64,000 nucleotides of DNA from Arachis hypogaea (taxonomy: Eukaryota; Streptophyta; Magnoliopsida; Fabales; Fabaceae): the NCBI RefSeq assembly GCF_003086295.3, contig NC_092053.1:84877671-84941670 (forward strand), written 5' to 3'. Under the pieces are notes generated by a model. The model searched no databases. It was not told the origin of the DNA and saw only the letters and a program-made list of their open reading frames with translations. This document shows, one piece after another, positions 1-12,208 of this stretch; the first letter of the stretch is position 1, and every line of letters begins with the position of its first letter. Made by a program: the position numbers and the translations under genes.

Positions 1-1714
1 GAGAGCATTTCTAGCATGATCTCTTCATTCCTCTTCCAAGGTTCAGAAGAGATCCAAGTATGAATAGTTTCTTTTCCAAGACAACTATCCAATTGGATGA
101 AGATTGAAAGCTTTCAAGTAAAATCAAGAGAAAAGAAAGAAGAAGAATAATGAAAACTATTATTGATCCATCAAATTACAACAGAGCTCCCTAACCCAAT
201 GAAAGGGGTTTAGTTGTTCATGGCTCTGGGAATGGAAAACAAAGATGGAGAGTGCATTCTGAAAGTAAAACTAGAAGTTGCAGAGAAAGTAAAATTATAC
301 AAAGAGTAGTTCTCCCAATCCCCCAAAAGCTCTTCACTAGTTCAAAACTACTCCTATTTATACTACTCTTCGGATCTTCTTGTTGGCTCTTCAAGTCTTG
401 GATATGGGCCTTTGGATCTTGAGTTGAAGCAATTATCATCTTTAGTGGGCTCAGCTTCACTTGCAGAGAAAGTGTGCAGTAGGCATGGACTTTAGGCTAG
501 GGCGTTAGTGGTGTTTACGTTAAGTGAAAATGTGGGGTCGAGAACGTTAGAGACAATTACCTTTTTCACTAACGTTCCAAACCCAAAATGGTCCACGTTA
601 ACTTCAACGTTAGTGGCACTAACGTGACCACTAACATTGCCTCTTGGCCCTTTGCAAACATTACTGGGGTTTACCTTTCCCAATAACATTGAGAGTACCC
701 CTTTCTCCCTACGTTAGAGTTCACGTTAGTATAGTTAACGTGACCTTTAACGTAGGCTTGCCAAATCTTCGAGAGCGTTAGTGACACCTACCTTTTTCAC
801 TAACGCTCCAAAACGCCCCATTCCCACATTAGTGCCTCACATTAATTACATTAACGTTACCACTAAAGTGGTGTTGATTGCCATCTCCAACGTTAGTGAC
901 AAAAGTGAGTGTCACTAATGTTGGCTCATCATCCCTTTCCTCCACGTTAGCTTCCACGTTAATGTAATTAACGTGGTAACTAACGTGGCTCATAGTGGCT
1001 TAGTCCAACGTTAGTGACAAAGGTGAGTGTCACTAACATTGGCGATTCCTTGCTCCTTCCACGTTAGAGTTCACGTTAACTAAGTTAACGTGGCTCTTAA
1101 CGTAGCCAATATGGGCTTAGTCCAATGTTAGTGACAAAGGTGAGTGTCACTAATGTTGGCATTATCTTCCTCTTCCACATTAGAGTTCACGTAAACTGAG
1201 TTAACGTGACTGTTAACGTGGCCAATTGCCCTTTTGGAGCGTTAGTGGCACTTACTTTTACCACTAACGCTTGGAGCTTCCATTTCTTCGACGTTAACTA
1301 CCACGTTAATGTAGTTAACGTGGTAATTAACGTGGGCTATAATGGCTTCGAAGACGTTATTGGCGATCACTTTTCTCATTAATGTTGCAAGCTAGCTCCC
1401 ATTCCACGTTAGTGGTCACGTTAGTTAGACTAACGTGGCTACTAACGTGGCTTTTCCTTGCTTCCTTTGCCCTGAATTCAAGCAAATAAAGTGCATCAAA
1501 GCTCTAATCCAAGTTATGAGTCATGCATCATCCAATTTGTCATTAAATTCATGCATAATTCTCATGAAATCATATAAAATTCATAATGCTTACTTGAATC
1601 AAGATGTATGTGAAATTCTACCCAAAACTTGCTTATTTCCTAAGAAAATGCATGAAACTACCCTAAAACTGTAAAGAAAAGGTCAGTGAAACTGGCTGAA
1701 ATGCCCTGGCATCA
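1..1714 (-). repeat. 3' LTR of element A (partial)
   Basis: Aligns by eye almost base for base with 9690-11403. It ends in ...GGCATCA at 1714, directly followed by the polypurine tract. About 620 nt of the LTR lie before the window. Confidence 0.92.
490..1450. repeat. Palindromic short-repeat array in the A-type LTR
   Basis: Alternating units of two kinds. One has arms AACGTTAGTGAC and GTCACTAACGTT around a short spacer. The other is a CACGTTAACT/AGTTAACGTG palindrome flanked by CCACGTTAGAG. About ten units are visible, many with CpG-loss variants such as AACATT. Open frames across it are a by-product of the repeat and not genes. Confidence 0.88.
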
Positions 1715-1730
1715 CAACACCAAACTTAAA
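1715..1730 (-). other. Polypurine tract of element A
   Basis: On the minus strand TTTAAGTTTGGTGTTG ends exactly where the LTR begins with TGATG. Elements C and F, and the G end, have the same 3' boundary; E has it with one base changed. It is less purine-rich than a textbook tract, so the call rests on position and conservation. Confidence 0.75.
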
Positions 1731-3304
1731 TCTTGCTTGTCCCTAAGCAAGTACTGAAACATGAGAATGATGAATGAAATGACAAGAGGAATGAATCATT
1801 ATTGTGGAAGTCCAGTCCTTGGTTTTATGGGGTTTCATGCATAGCAACTCAGGTTCATTCCTCTACTGGCTTTCAGACCTTTATCATGCCCTGGAATACT
1901 CACTTGATTGCACCCTTTGAGACCTTTATTTATTGATCCCTTTGTCTTTTCAAGGTTTATTGCATCCTTAGGCTAAGTGCTCTGTGAGGGGGCGACTCTT
2001 TAAAATAAGCTTTCAGCCAACACTCCCGAACCAGTTGGTTCAAGGTGCTAGGTATTGAAACACCCCTAAGGACTTACTCCCTCAAGTCTCTCTCCCCCAT
2101 ACATGCACACCACAAGCACATGGTTTGTTATTTTCTTTCCTTGAGGCCTTGGTGTCCAGCACCTCTTTGGGTTACTAAATATTCTGTAGCAAGGTTGCTC
2201 TTGATAGTGGATTTTCAGTTGATAATCCCGGGTTAGTTAACCCAAGTTACCAAGTGATGAAGCACTCCTAAGAACTTATTCATCCAAGCAGATTGTTGGT
2301 ACAAGAGCACCACAGACACATCCCTCAAGATTCAAGCCCTTGGTGCCTAGCCTTATTTCTTATTACTTTTCTTTCTTTTTCAACTCTTATTGTTCTTTTC
2401 CTTTTTCTTATTAGGATCTTGTTATTTAGCTTGTCTCATGGGGTGTGTTTCAAGCATATGACTTCAGGATAGATAGTTGCCTTCCTACCTTGTTGGTGAA
2501 CCAACTTAGCTAATATATTACCACACCACAAACTTAAGAACCTATTCCACAATTGATTATCACTCTGGTCTTTCATAACATCTCTTTTTATTTGACTTAA
2601 GGGACAAGCATACAAGTGAGCAAGGTGAAAATGAAGACAGGTACCTTAAACCAGCACACATATGACAAAAGCAATGAAAGCAAATATTAAATTCTAGTGA
2701 TTTAAGCTAAAGAGTAACTATTAATCAGGGGCACATTCAGACTTTCAATTTTTTTTTAACATCTCCAAGCATATGGGATCAAGTAGCAATACAACCTTTT
2801 GGTGGTGCCTTCTAGTTATCTCTTTATTGTCATCATCCATAGCTTTTGCGTCCTTCTTCGCCTCATTGGATGGTGGTGCACTATTTTTCTAGAAGGTTGA
2901 TTGAATTCCTGTAAAGTTATTGGAAGTTGCTTGTTCCCCAAGCACTTGAGGAATAGTTAGCTTACATGTATGCTTATAAATTTCTGGACTTAATTTGGTG
3001 TGTGAACACCAAACTTAGTTCATTGCCTAATGCAGAACCTCATGTGCTTTTATTGATAAAACAACTATGAAATAGAAATTACACTATTGTTAAGCGGTTT
3101 CCCTGATTGGTTGGGGCTAGCAACTTGCCATTGAAGAGGTGTAATGTGATTCTAACTGAAATTTTTGGTGAAACACCAAACTTAGAATTACACATTCACT
3201 CTTGGATTGGTTTGGTGTGCAACACCAAACTTGGCTCCTCCCAATACGAGGGAAACTGCTTATATCCTTTATTGAGATGATCATGAAAAGGAAACTACCT
3301 TAGG
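1731..3304. other. Non-coding 3' region of element A
   Basis: About 1.6 kb between integrase and 3' LTR. I find no ORF2 homologue here, unlike elements C and F. It includes three further copies of the tract-like motif (minus strand AAGTTTGGTGTT) near 3004, 3175 and 3224. Sequence up to about 2400 resembles the matching region of C (14498-15180). Confidence 0.7.
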
Positions 3305-3352
3305 TTGGGTTGCCTCTCAACGAAGCGCTCTTTTAGCGTCGCTAGCTCGACG
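3305..3352 (-). other. Conserved two-hairpin block after the polyprotein stop (element A)
   Basis: Begins about 10 nt after the last pol stop codon. On the minus strand it holds GTCGAGCTAG, a GAGCGCTTC palindrome and a GTTGAGAGGCAACCC stem-loop. Clear counterparts lie at 17907-17952, 34075-34119 and 61430-61475 in otherwise diverged elements. Function unknown. Confidence 0.7.
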
Positions 3353-3361
3353 ATTTTTCCA

Positions 3362-4771
3362 TCAGTTGAGATGATATTTCATTTTTGGGCTCTCCCCCAT
3401 GTTGCCCATGTAGTGCTTGAGCCTTTGTCCATTCACAGTGAACGTCCTCTTTGAATTTTCCTCCATGATTTCTATGTGTCCATACGGTGAGACCTTTGTG
3501 ACAAGAAAGGGTCCTGACCACCTTGATTTGAGTTTCCCAGGAAAAAGTCTTAATTTGGAATTGTAGAGGAGCACTTGCTGTCCTTTTTCGAAGCTTCTGG
3601 GTGCCAGATGGAGGTCTTGCCTTCTCTTTGCCTTTTCTTTATAAATCTTGGCATTTTCATATGCTTGAGATCTGAACTCCTCCATTTTCTGCAGATGCAA
3701 GACCCTCTTTTCACCAGCAGCAACGCTATCAAAATTTAGTAGCTTGAGAGCCCAGAGGACTTTGTGTTCCAGCTCCAATGGTAAATGACAAGCTTTTCCA
3801 TACACCAGTTGATATGGGGACATCCCGATTGGTATTTTGAATGCCGTTCTGTATGCCCAAAGAGCATCATCCAACTTCTTCGATCAATCCTTTCTTGATG
3901 CTCCTACAGTCTTTTCCAGAATCCTTTTTATCTCTCCATTAGATATCTCAGTTTGCCCACTTGTTTGGGGGTGGTAAGGTGTGGCAATCTTGTGTTTCAG
4001 CCCGTATCGTAGGAGGAGCGCTTCTAGTGGTCTGTTACAAAAATGGCTCCCTCCATCACTGATGAGTTCTCGGGGGACTCCGAACCGGCTAAAGATGTTC
4101 TTTTTGAGGAAATTCATGACTACCTTGTTGTCATTCGTTGGGGTTGCAATAGCCTCTACCCACTTGGAAACATAATCCACTGCTACCAAGATGTATTTGT
4201 TTGAATATGAGGTTGGGAATGGTCCCATGAAATCAATTCCCCATACATCAAACAGTTCCAGTTCTAAGATGAAATTCTGTGGCATCTCATTTCTTTTGGG
4301 TACGTTTCCAGCTCTTTGGCATTCATTGTAGTTCTTTGCTACTTTCTTGGCATCCTTGAAAAGGGTGGGCCAAAAGAATCCACTCTGTAACACCTTGGCC
4401 GCAGTTCTTTCCCCTCCAAAGTGGCCTCCATAGCATGAGCCATGACAGTTCCATAGGACCTCTCTTCCTTCTTCTTTCGAAACACATCTTCTCAGGATTC
4501 CATCTGAACACTTCTTGAAGAGATATGGCTCATCCCAGACAAAATATTTTACGTCATTGATGAGCTTTCTCTTTTGATGTTTGTTGATCTCTATAGGTAA
4601 AGCCCCAGTTTCCTTGAAATTGGTAATGTTTGCGAACCAGGGTGCTTTGTGAACCGTCATTAACTGCTCATCTGGGAAATATTCATTCACACTTGTATCA
4701 TGTGTTCCATCTTTGTCATGAGGGATCCTGGACAGGTGATCGGCTACCTTGTTCTCCACTCCCTTCTTGTC
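3362..4771 (-). pseudogene. Integrase of element A (broken by one stop)
   Basis: Third enzyme of the polyprotein, which would insert the cDNA into host DNA. From the start: an H..H zinc-binding region around [16 protein letters not shown] (4400-4450), a catalytic core with Asp in GIDFMGPFP (about 4240), Asp in ISDGGSHF (about 4055) and Glu 35 residues on in GQTEISN (about 3950), so DD35E is complete. The C-terminal part has [14 protein letters not shown] and ends in [12 protein letters not shown] at 3884-3886, where sister sequences have a sense codon, splits core from C-terminus; a TGA at 4772-4774 separates it from RNase H. The first Cys of the CxxC pair is Tyr (YNECQRAG), which may disable zinc binding. 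The ORF starting at 4759 begins at an internal Met, not a true start. Confidence 0.93.
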
Positions 4772-6820
4772 TCAAATCTCAATATTGAATTCCTGCAACA
4801 ATAAGATCCACCTTATCAGTCTTGGTTTTGATTTCTGCTTGGCAAACAAGTATTTAAGTGCTGTGTGGTCTGTGAAAACAATCACTTTGGCACCAATGAG
4901 GTATGATCTAAACTTGTCAAATGTAAAAACTATTACCAGCAACTCTTTTTCAGTGGTGGTGTAATTTCTTTGAGTGTCATTGAGGACTTTGCTGGCATAG
5001 TATATCACATGGACTAAGTTATCTTTCCTCTGCCCTAACACTGTCCCTACTGCAAAATCAGATGCATCACACATCAGTTCAAATGGTAAGTTCCAATCAG
5101 GTGGGGAAATGATAGGGGCAGAGGACAGCCTCTTTTTCAAGTTTTCGAATGCTAGCATGCATTTTTCATCAAAGACAAATGGTGTATCAGATACAAGGAG
5201 ATTGCTTAAGGGCTTGGCTATCTTTGAAAAATCTTTAATAAACCTTCTGTAAAAGCCGGCATGCCCTAAAAAGCTCCTGATTGCCTTGACATCACTTGGT
5301 GGGGGTAATTTTTCAATGAGTTCCATCTTAGCTCTGTCTACCTCAATGCCTCGGTTAGAAACCTTATGGCCAAGAACTATTTCCCCTGTCACCATAAAGT
5401 GACATTTCTCCCAGTTCAAGACCAAGTTGGTCTCTTGACATCTTTTTAATACCAGGGCCAAGTGATTTAGGCAATTAGGGAAGGAATCTCCGAATACCAA
5501 AAAGTCATCCATAAAGACCTCAATGAATTTTTCTATCGTATCTGAGAAAATGGAGAGCATGCAGCGTTGGAAAATTGCAGGTGCATTACATAGCCCAAAT
5601 AGCATGCACCTGTAAGCAAACACTCCATATGGGCAAGTGAATGATGTTTTCTCCTGGTCTCTAGGATCAACCACTATTTGGTTATATCCTAAGTAACCAT
5701 CGAGAAAACAGTAATATGCATGTCCTGCAAGCCTTTCCAGCATCTGATCCATGAAAGGAAGGGGGAAGTGATCTTTTCTTGTAGCTTCATTGAGTTTTCT
5801 GTAGTCTATGCACATCCGCCATCCTGTGACGGTCCTTGTAGGGATTAGTTCATTCTTCTCATTGGGGACTACAGTGATTCCTCCCTTTTTTGGGATAACT
5901 TGCACGGGGCTGACCCATGGGCTGTCGGAGATCAGATAAATTACCCCTCCTTGCCATAACTTCATAACTTCTTTCTGTACTACTTCCTTCATGACTGGAT
6001 TCAGCCTCCTTTGGGGTTGAATGGATGGTTTGGCATCATCTTCCAATAGTATCTTATGCATGCATATGGCCGAACTGATTCCTTTCAGGTCAGCGAGGGT
6101 CCATCCAATGGCATCCTTATGCTTTCGCAATACTTGGAGTAATTCATCCTCTTGATCTCGGCTAAGGGATGAGTTTATGATTACTAGGTAACTTTCACTC
6201 TCTCCTAAGTATGCATATTTGAGAGTGGGTGGTAGTACTTTGAGTTCAAGTTTGGGTGCTTCTATCTTTTCATTCTCTTCTCTTGGTGCACCCTGTATAT
6301 GAATCTCTGCTGTTGCAGCCTCTTCGCTAGTTGTTGCTTCCTCCTCTGTTAACCCTTCAAGTTCTTCCTCTTCAAAAATCTCCTGTATTGCATCTTCCAG
6401 TGAATCTAACCTCATACATTCTCCCAATGGTTCTGGTGGGTAACTCATGGCCTTGAATACATTGAATGTCATCTTTTCATTGTGTAACCTCAGGGTGAGT
6501 TCACCTTTTTGAACGTCGATGATAGCTCCAACAGTGGCCAAGAACGGTCTTCCCAGGATGATGGAGGCGTTGGCTTCCTCCTGCATGTCCAGCACTACAA
6601 ATTCTACTGTGAAGATGAATTCTCCTACCTTTACCAGCAAATCTTCTACTATGCCATGAGGAAACTTGAACGATCGGTCTGCCAGTTGTAGGGCCATTTT
6701 TGTTGGCTTAGCCTCTTCAATCCTCATTTTTCTCATCATAGCTACTAACATCAGATTTATGCTGGCTCCTAAGTCACACAGAGCCTTCTCTACTGTGATT
6801 TCCGCTATAATACAAGGGAT
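4772..6820 (-). pseudogene. Protease (C-terminal part), reverse transcriptase and RNase H of element A
   Basis: Polyprotein segment read as one uninterrupted stretch of about 680 codons between stops at 6821-6823 and 4772-4774. The protease site CDLGASINLM lies near 6770, followed by ILGRPFLATVGA, a typical retropepsin C-terminus. After an acidic linker (about 6240-6450), RT shows WRMCIDYRKLN (about 5810), FLDGYLGYNQ (about 5695) and VFMDDFLVFGD (about 5510). FMDD replaces the commoner YMDD, as is usual in this plant branch. RNase H shows MCDASD (about 5065), TTEKELL (about 4945) and FTDHTALKYL (about 4870), the expected acidic residues. The enzymes would copy element RNA into DNA in a virus-like particle. 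The only breaks are the flanking stops. Confidence 0.94.
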
Positions 6821-7594
6821 CTAGAAACTCCCAGGATCCTTCAATTTCTGGGGTAGTTTGTGCTGAATGATGGCACTACATTCTTCGGTGAGTATCACAG
6901 TCTCATTGCTCTTCCAGCTTCTCTTCTTAGTCATTAATTCCTTTAAAAACTTGGCATAGAGCGGCATTTGCTCTATTGCTTCAGCAAAGGCTATGCTGAT
7001 TTGTAGTTTCTTGAAGATTTCCAAAAATCTTACGAACTGGTTGTCGTCTCCCCTCTTCTTTAATTGCTGAGGGTATGGAGCCTTTGGGACATCTGGCTTC
7101 AGCATTTCTCCTTTTTGCTGTGAACTGGGAATGGGAATTTAAACTTCATCTTGCTCCTCTTTCCTTTTGTCTGAGTTCTTCTCTTGTGAATTCTTAGGAA
7201 TTTCCTTCAATTCTTTCCCACTTCTGAGGGTGATGGCCTAACATTCCTCTCTTGGGTTTGGGTTGGTGTTGCTGCACAGGTTATGGCTGGGAATTCGCTT
7301 GAATAGGTAGCCAATTTGTGTCTCAAGTTTCTTGATAGCAGCATCTTGATTCTACATATTGGACCGCACTTCCTCTCGAAACACTTTACTGTCCTGGACC
7401 TCCTTACATATGACTTCAAGTAAGGTCTCAATCCTTGAGAGTCTGTCCTCGGATGATGGTGAGTTGAGATTGGAGGGATGAGAAGGGTCATTTTGGCTTT
7501 GGTATGGATGTTGAGGTGTGTTGTTAGGTAGGTGTTGATATGATCTCTGTGTGGAATGTTGGTGAGCTCCATTGTTGTTGGGGTTTTGGCGTCT
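6821..7594 (-). pseudogene. Gag C-terminus to protease linker of element A (four stops)
   Basis: Same frame as gag and RT. It has a segment with AITLRSGKEL (about 7205-7237), common after gag in plant elements, and a later stretch ending TEECSAIIQHKLPQKLKDPGSF, which also precedes the protease in element C. In-frame stops lie at 7352-7354 (TAG), 7238-7240 (TAG), 7139-7141 (TAA) and 6821-6823 (TAG). Each is one C-to-T step from Gln. I see no CCHC zinc knuckle. A 179-residue ORF in another frame at 7207-7746 is a shadow. Confidence 0.8.
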
Positions 7595-8764
7595 CTAATC
7601 TTGGCCTTGGTCTTGTTGATTTCCACACCCAAAGTTTGGGTGGTTCCTCCAACCAGGATTGTAAGTCTTGGAGTATGGTTCATGGTTCTGCCTAGGTGGA
7701 TTTCCAATGTAGTTGGCTTGTTCATGATCACCCTCTGTTTCTTCATTCACTCCTTCTTGAGTTGCTGTTGAGGTGGTGATTACTGCTACTTGACTCATCT
7801 CCATCTTCTTGGCAAGGTCAGCCAGCTGCTTGGTGATCATCTTGTTTTGAGCTAGTAGTGCGTCTACATTGTTTAGCTCCATTACTCCTCTAGTGTTGCC
7901 CCTTTCAGAAGCATAGAAGTAGTCATTCTCAGCTACAGTCTCAATGACATCTATGGCTTCTTCAATGGTCTTCTTCTTGCTCAGAGATCCCCCGGATGAG
8001 TGGTCTACTGCCTTCTTTGATTCATAAGAAAGACCTTCATAGAAAATGTGTAACTGCACCCATTCATTGAACATATCTGGTGGGCACCTTCTTGTCAGAT
8101 CCTTAAACCTCTCCCATGCTTCATATAGAGTCTCACCATCTTGTTGCCTAAAAGTTTGAACCTCAGCTCTCAACCTATTGATTCTTTGAGGAAGATAGAA
8201 TCTCGCCAAGAACTTGTTCACCACATCCTCCCAGGTTGTTAAACTCTCCTTCGGAAAGGATTCCAGACATTTAGATGCCTTGTCCTTGAGTGAGAAGGGG
8301 AATAGAAGTAGTCTGTAGGTGTCAGGATGAACACCATTAGACTTCACAGTGTCGCATATCCTCAGGAAGGTGGTTAGATGTTGATTTGGTTCTTCTTGAA
8401 CACTTCCTCTGAATGAACAGTTATTCTGAACAAGGATGATGAGCTGTTGCTTTAGTTCAAAGTTGTTGGCATGTATGGTTGGCTTTTGGATGCTACTTCC
8501 ACAGTTTCCTGGGTTTGGATTGATGTAGGATCCCATAACTCTTCTCTCTTGCCTAGCATGATGCACTGGGCCTTCTCTACCATGGTTGTGAGCCTCTTCT
8601 TCATGATGGTTCTCCATGTTCTCATCCATGTCTGGTTCAAAATACTCCTCTTCCTCCTCCGTACCAACTACTATCTTTCCTCTTGCTTCCCTCCTCAATC
8701 TAAGGAAGGTCCTCTCAGGTTCAGAATCAAAGAAAGTTGAAGCCCTGCTTCTTCTACCTGTCAT
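7595..8764 (-). pseudogene. Gag (capsid) of element A
   Basis: Retrotransposon gag domain (Pfam retrotrans_gag type) that would build the particle shell. I chose the Met at 8764 (MTGRRSRAST) because element C shares it; a Met three codons earlier is not shared. An Arg/Glu-rich N-terminus is followed by the gag core, with DTVKSNGVHPDTYRLLLFPF, TTWEDVVNKFLARFYLPQRI and ETLYEAWERFKDLTRRCP (about 8370-8080). The C-terminus is Asn/Gln-rich (NPGWRNHPNFGCGNQQDQ) and ends at a TAG (7595-7597) where C has a sense codon. The frame then continues into the protease linker, so gag and pol were one ORF. Confidence 0.92.
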
Positions 8765-9040
8765 ACATCCCACAAGTCACAAGCAAGAAAGATAGATGCA
8801 TACAGTACTCTCTGCAGAAATGCTGTTAGTATGAGTGATGCAATATATCAAATGGTTAGTGGGTTAGTGAACTAAATAGTAAAAAAAAATGCATAGATAA
8901 CACCACAAACGGGTAAAAGGTAAAGGGAAGGAAATAACTAAAACTGAAAGCAAATTACTCAAATGAAATTAAATCAAACAAAAGAAAAAAATTGCTCAAT
9001 CAAGTTATCCACCAATTTAATCATTGTTGATACAAAATCA
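8765..9040 (-). other. 5' leader of element A
   Basis: Untranslated stretch between the primer-binding site and the gag start, A-rich on the + strand. No ORF or structure stands out. Confidence 0.6.
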
Positions 9041-9059
9041 ATCCCCGGCAACGGCGCCA
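9041..9059 (-). other. Primer-binding site of element A (tRNA-Asp type)
   Basis: Minus strand TGGCGCCGTTGCCGGGGAT, complementary to the 3' end of plant tRNA-Asp(GTC) as I remember it. It lies 6 nt inside the 5' LTR. It sets where minus-strand cDNA begins and fixes the element's orientation. Confidence 0.92.
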
Positions 9060-9065
9060 TAAACT

Positions 9066-11403
9066 TGATGCACAAAAACTTGTCTCTCAACAATTTCCCT
9101 CGGCAAATATACCGAATTATCGTCAAGTAAAAACTCACAATAGAGTGAGGTCGAATCCCACAGGGATTGATTGGTCAATCAACTTTAATTAGAGGAATGT
9201 TCTAGCGAGCTAAGCAGAATTTAATGTGAGAGTTGCAGGAAATTAAATGGCGGAAAGTAAATAGCAGAAAATGTAAATGCTGGGAATAAAGAGCTGAATA
9301 TAAATGACGGAAAGTAAATTGCAGAATCATAAATAGGGAATGGGGAATTTAGCATGAAAGTAAATTGCAGAAATTAAAGAGAATGGGTATGATCAGAAAT
9401 GGGGGATTCATTGGGCTTAGGAGATGTTGCATTCTCCGGATCAAGTTCATTGTCATCTCTTCCTCAATCAATGCATTCATTGATCTCTTTGGCAATCTTA
9501 AGTGATTGAACTCCAATTCCTTGGTAATTCAATCTCTCAAATCTTGATCAATAGCCAATTCCTTGGTCCAATTGCTCATGAGAAGAGATGAAGTATGGTC
9601 ACTGATTATACAACATGTATTTCCAAATCAAAGTGTTGGTAGGATTATATGTCACTATATCCATCCAGACCCCAATTTGGTCCAACATGAGAAAGCATTT
9701 CTAGCATGATCTCTTCATTCCTCTTCCAAGTTTTGAAGAGATCCAAGTATGAATAGCTTCTTTTCCAAGACAACTACCCAATTGGATGAAGATTGAAAGC
9801 TTTCTAGTAAAATCAAGAGAAAAGAAAGAAGAAGAATAAGGAAAACTATTATTGATCCATCAAATTACAACAGAGCTCCCTAACCCAATGAAAGAGGTTT
9901 AGTTGTTCATTGCTCTGGGAATGGAAAACAAAGATGGAGAGTGCATTCTGAAAGTAAAACTAGAGGTTGCAGAGAAAGTAAAATTATACAGAGAGTAGTT
10001 CTCCCAATTCCCCAAAAGCTCTTCTCTAGTTCAAAACTACTCCTATTTATACTACTCTTCTGATCTTCTAGTTGGCTCTTCAAGTCTTGGATATGGGCCT
10101 TTGGATCTTGAGTTGAAGCAGTTATCATCTTTAGTGGGCTCAGCTTCACTTGCAGAGAAAGTGTACAGTAGGCATGGACTTTAGCTTAGGGCGTTAGTGG
10201 TGTTATCGTTAAGTGAAAATGTGGGGTCAAGAACGTTAGTGACAATCACCTTTTTTACTAACATTCCTAACCCAAAATGGTCCATGTTAACTTCAACGTT
10301 AGTGGCACTAACGTGACCACTAACGTTGCCTCTTGGCTCTTTGCAAACGTTACCGGGGTTTACCTTTCCCAATAACGTTGAGAGTACCCCTTTCTCCCTA
10401 CGTTAGAGTTCACGTTAGTATAGTTAACGTGACCTTTAATGTAGGCTTGCCAAATCTTCGAGATCGTTAGTGACACCTACCTTTTTCACTAAATCTCTAA
10501 AATGCCCCTTTCCCACGTTAGTGCCTCACGTTAATTACATTAACGTGACCACTAACGTGGTGTTGATTGCCATCTCCAACGTTAGTGACAAAGGTGAGTG
10601 TCACTAACGTTGGCTCATCATCCCTTTCCTCCACGTTAGCTTCCACGTTAATGTAATTAACGTGGTAACTAACGTGGCTCATAGTGGCTTAGTCCAATGT
10701 TAGTGACAAAGGTGACTGTCACTAACATTAGCGATTCCTTGCTCCTTCCACGTTAGAGTTCACGTTAACTAAGTTAACGTGGCTCTTAACGTCGCCAATA
10801 TGGGCTTAGTCCAACGTTAGTGACAAAGGTGAGTGTTACTAACGTTGGCATTATCTTCCTCTTCCACATTAGAGTTCACGTTAACTAAGTTAACGTGACT
10901 CTTAATGTGGCCAATTGCCCTTTTGGAGCGTTAGTGGCACTCACTTTTACCACTAACGCTTGGAGCTTCCTTTTCCTCCACGTTAACTACCACGTTAATG
11001 TAGTTAACGTGGTAATTAACGTGGGCTATGATTGCTTCGAAGACGTTATTGGCGATCACTTTTCTCATTAACGTTGCAAGCTAGCTCCCATTCCACGTTA
11101 GTGGTCACATTAGTTAGACTAACGTGGCTACTAACGTGGCTTTTCCTTGCTTCCTTTGCCCTGAAATCAAGCAAATAAATTGCATCAAAGCTCTAATCCA
11201 AGTTATGAGTCATGCATCATCTAATTTGTCATTAAATTCATGCATAATTCTCATGAAATCATATAAAATTCACAATGTTTACTTGAATCAAGATGTAAGT
11301 GAAATTCTACCCAAAACTTGCTTATTTCCTAAGAAAATTCATGAAACTACCCTAAAATAGTAAAGAAAAAGCCAGTGAAACTGGCCGAAATGCCCTGGCA
11401 TCA
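9066..11403 (-). repeat. 5' LTR of element A (complete, 2338 nt)
   Basis: Starts TGATGCAC on the + strand just past the priming site and ends ...CTGGCATCA. Its inner 1.7 kb matches 1-1714 closely. Right flank 11404-11408 (gctgt) would be one target-site copy. The array 10187-11135 lies in its U3 part. Confidence 0.92.
10187..11135. repeat. Palindromic array in the 5' LTR of A
   Basis: Second copy of the AACGTTAGTGAC/GTCACTAACGTT and CACGTTAACTNAGTTAACGTG series seen at 490-1450, with point differences mainly at CpG positions. Confidence 0.88.
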
Positions 11404-12208
11404 GCTGTTCGCTCACCTCCGAAATGTCCTCTATATTGTGATCCATGGCAATGCCATAGGATCTTCTGTGCCTCTTCTTTAGGCACGCATCTGTGGATAA
11501 TTCCGTCTGTATATTTCTTAAAGAGATATGGTTCATCCCACAAGTAGTACTTTGCATCAGAAATTAATTTTTTCGTTTGTTGTCTACTGTACTCTTTGGG
11601 TATGAATCTCACAGCCTTATAGTTTGCAATGTCTGCAAACCATGGTATTTCCTGAATGGCAAATAATTGTTCATCTGGAAAGTTTTCAGAGATCTCAGTA
11701 GGAGGGAGGCACGCTCCTGCTACTGGTTCTATCCGGGACAGGTGATCAGCTACTTGGTTCTCTGTCCCCTTTCTGTCTCTTATTTCTATATCAAACTCTT
11801 ACAGAAGCAACACCCATCTTATGAGCCTGGGTTTTGAATCTTGCTTTGTGAGGAGATATTTTAGAGCAGCATGATCAGTGTACACAATCACTTTTGACCC
11901 CACTAAATAAGATCTAAACTTGTTAATGGCATAAACCACTGCAAGCAAATCCTTTTCTATGGTTGTGTAATTCTTCTGTGTGTCATTCAGAACACGGCTA
12001 GCATAGTAAATGACATGCAGAAGCTTGTTATGCCTCTGTCCCAATACTGCACCAATGGCGTGGTCATTGGCATCACACATTAGTTCGAATGGTAATGTCT
12101 AGTCTGGTGCAGAAATGACTGGTACTGTTACCAGCTTAGCTTTTAGAGTTTCAAATGCCTGTAGACACTCTTTGCCAAATACAAATGGCGTGTCAGCAGC
12201 TAGCAGAT
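11404..12208 (-). pseudogene. RNase H and integrase N-terminus of element B
   Basis: RNase H spans 12080 to about 11800 ([46 protein letters not shown]), then the linker with FPDEQLFAIQ and the integrase N-terminal region ([18 protein letters not shown]) up to 11404, where the LTR of A cuts in. In-frame stops are TAG 12099-12101 and TAA 11799-11801. It closely parallels element E at 62520-63320 at the nucleotide level. The integrase core lies beyond the left edge of the window. Confidence 0.9.
12204..12208. other. Target-site duplication, left copy, of element C
   Basis: cagat; partner caaat at 23181-23185, one difference. Removing C plus one copy rejoins the sequence ...gctag-cagat-tgctcag, which is unbroken in element E near 63320. 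Confidence 0.88.

Larger units (their letters stand above)
1..11403 (-). mobile_element. Element A: Ty3/gypsy LTR retrotransposon, pol-bearing, decayed
   Basis: Minus-strand element with 3' LTR 1-1714 (its outer part lies before the window), internal region 1715-9065 and 5' LTR 9066-11403. The LTR reads TGATGCCAGG...GTGCATCA on the minus strand. The order gag, PR, RT, RNase H, integrase is that of Ty3/gypsy elements, and the FMDD and DLGA motifs fit the plant Athila/Tat branch. All coding segments share one reading frame from 8764 to 3362, interrupted by seven stop codons and no visible frameshift. The right edge abuts integrase/RNase H sequence of another element (B), so A inserted into B. 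The left target duplication is outside the window, so the insertion cannot be confirmed on both sides. Confidence 0.93.

Noticed and set aside
1731..3304. An env-like or ORF2 gene downstream of A's integrase
   Set aside because: Only short frames without any ORF2 motif; none is shared with C or F.
7207..7746. 179-residue minus ORF in element A
   Set aside because: It overlaps the gag-protease frame in another phase, and its Thr/Arg/His-rich sequence has no counterpart in element C.
9041..9059. tRNA-Asp-like sequence (also at 21047, 26333, 29854)
   Set aside because: Only the complement of the tRNA 3' end is present, next to LTRs. These are primer-binding sites, not tRNA genes.
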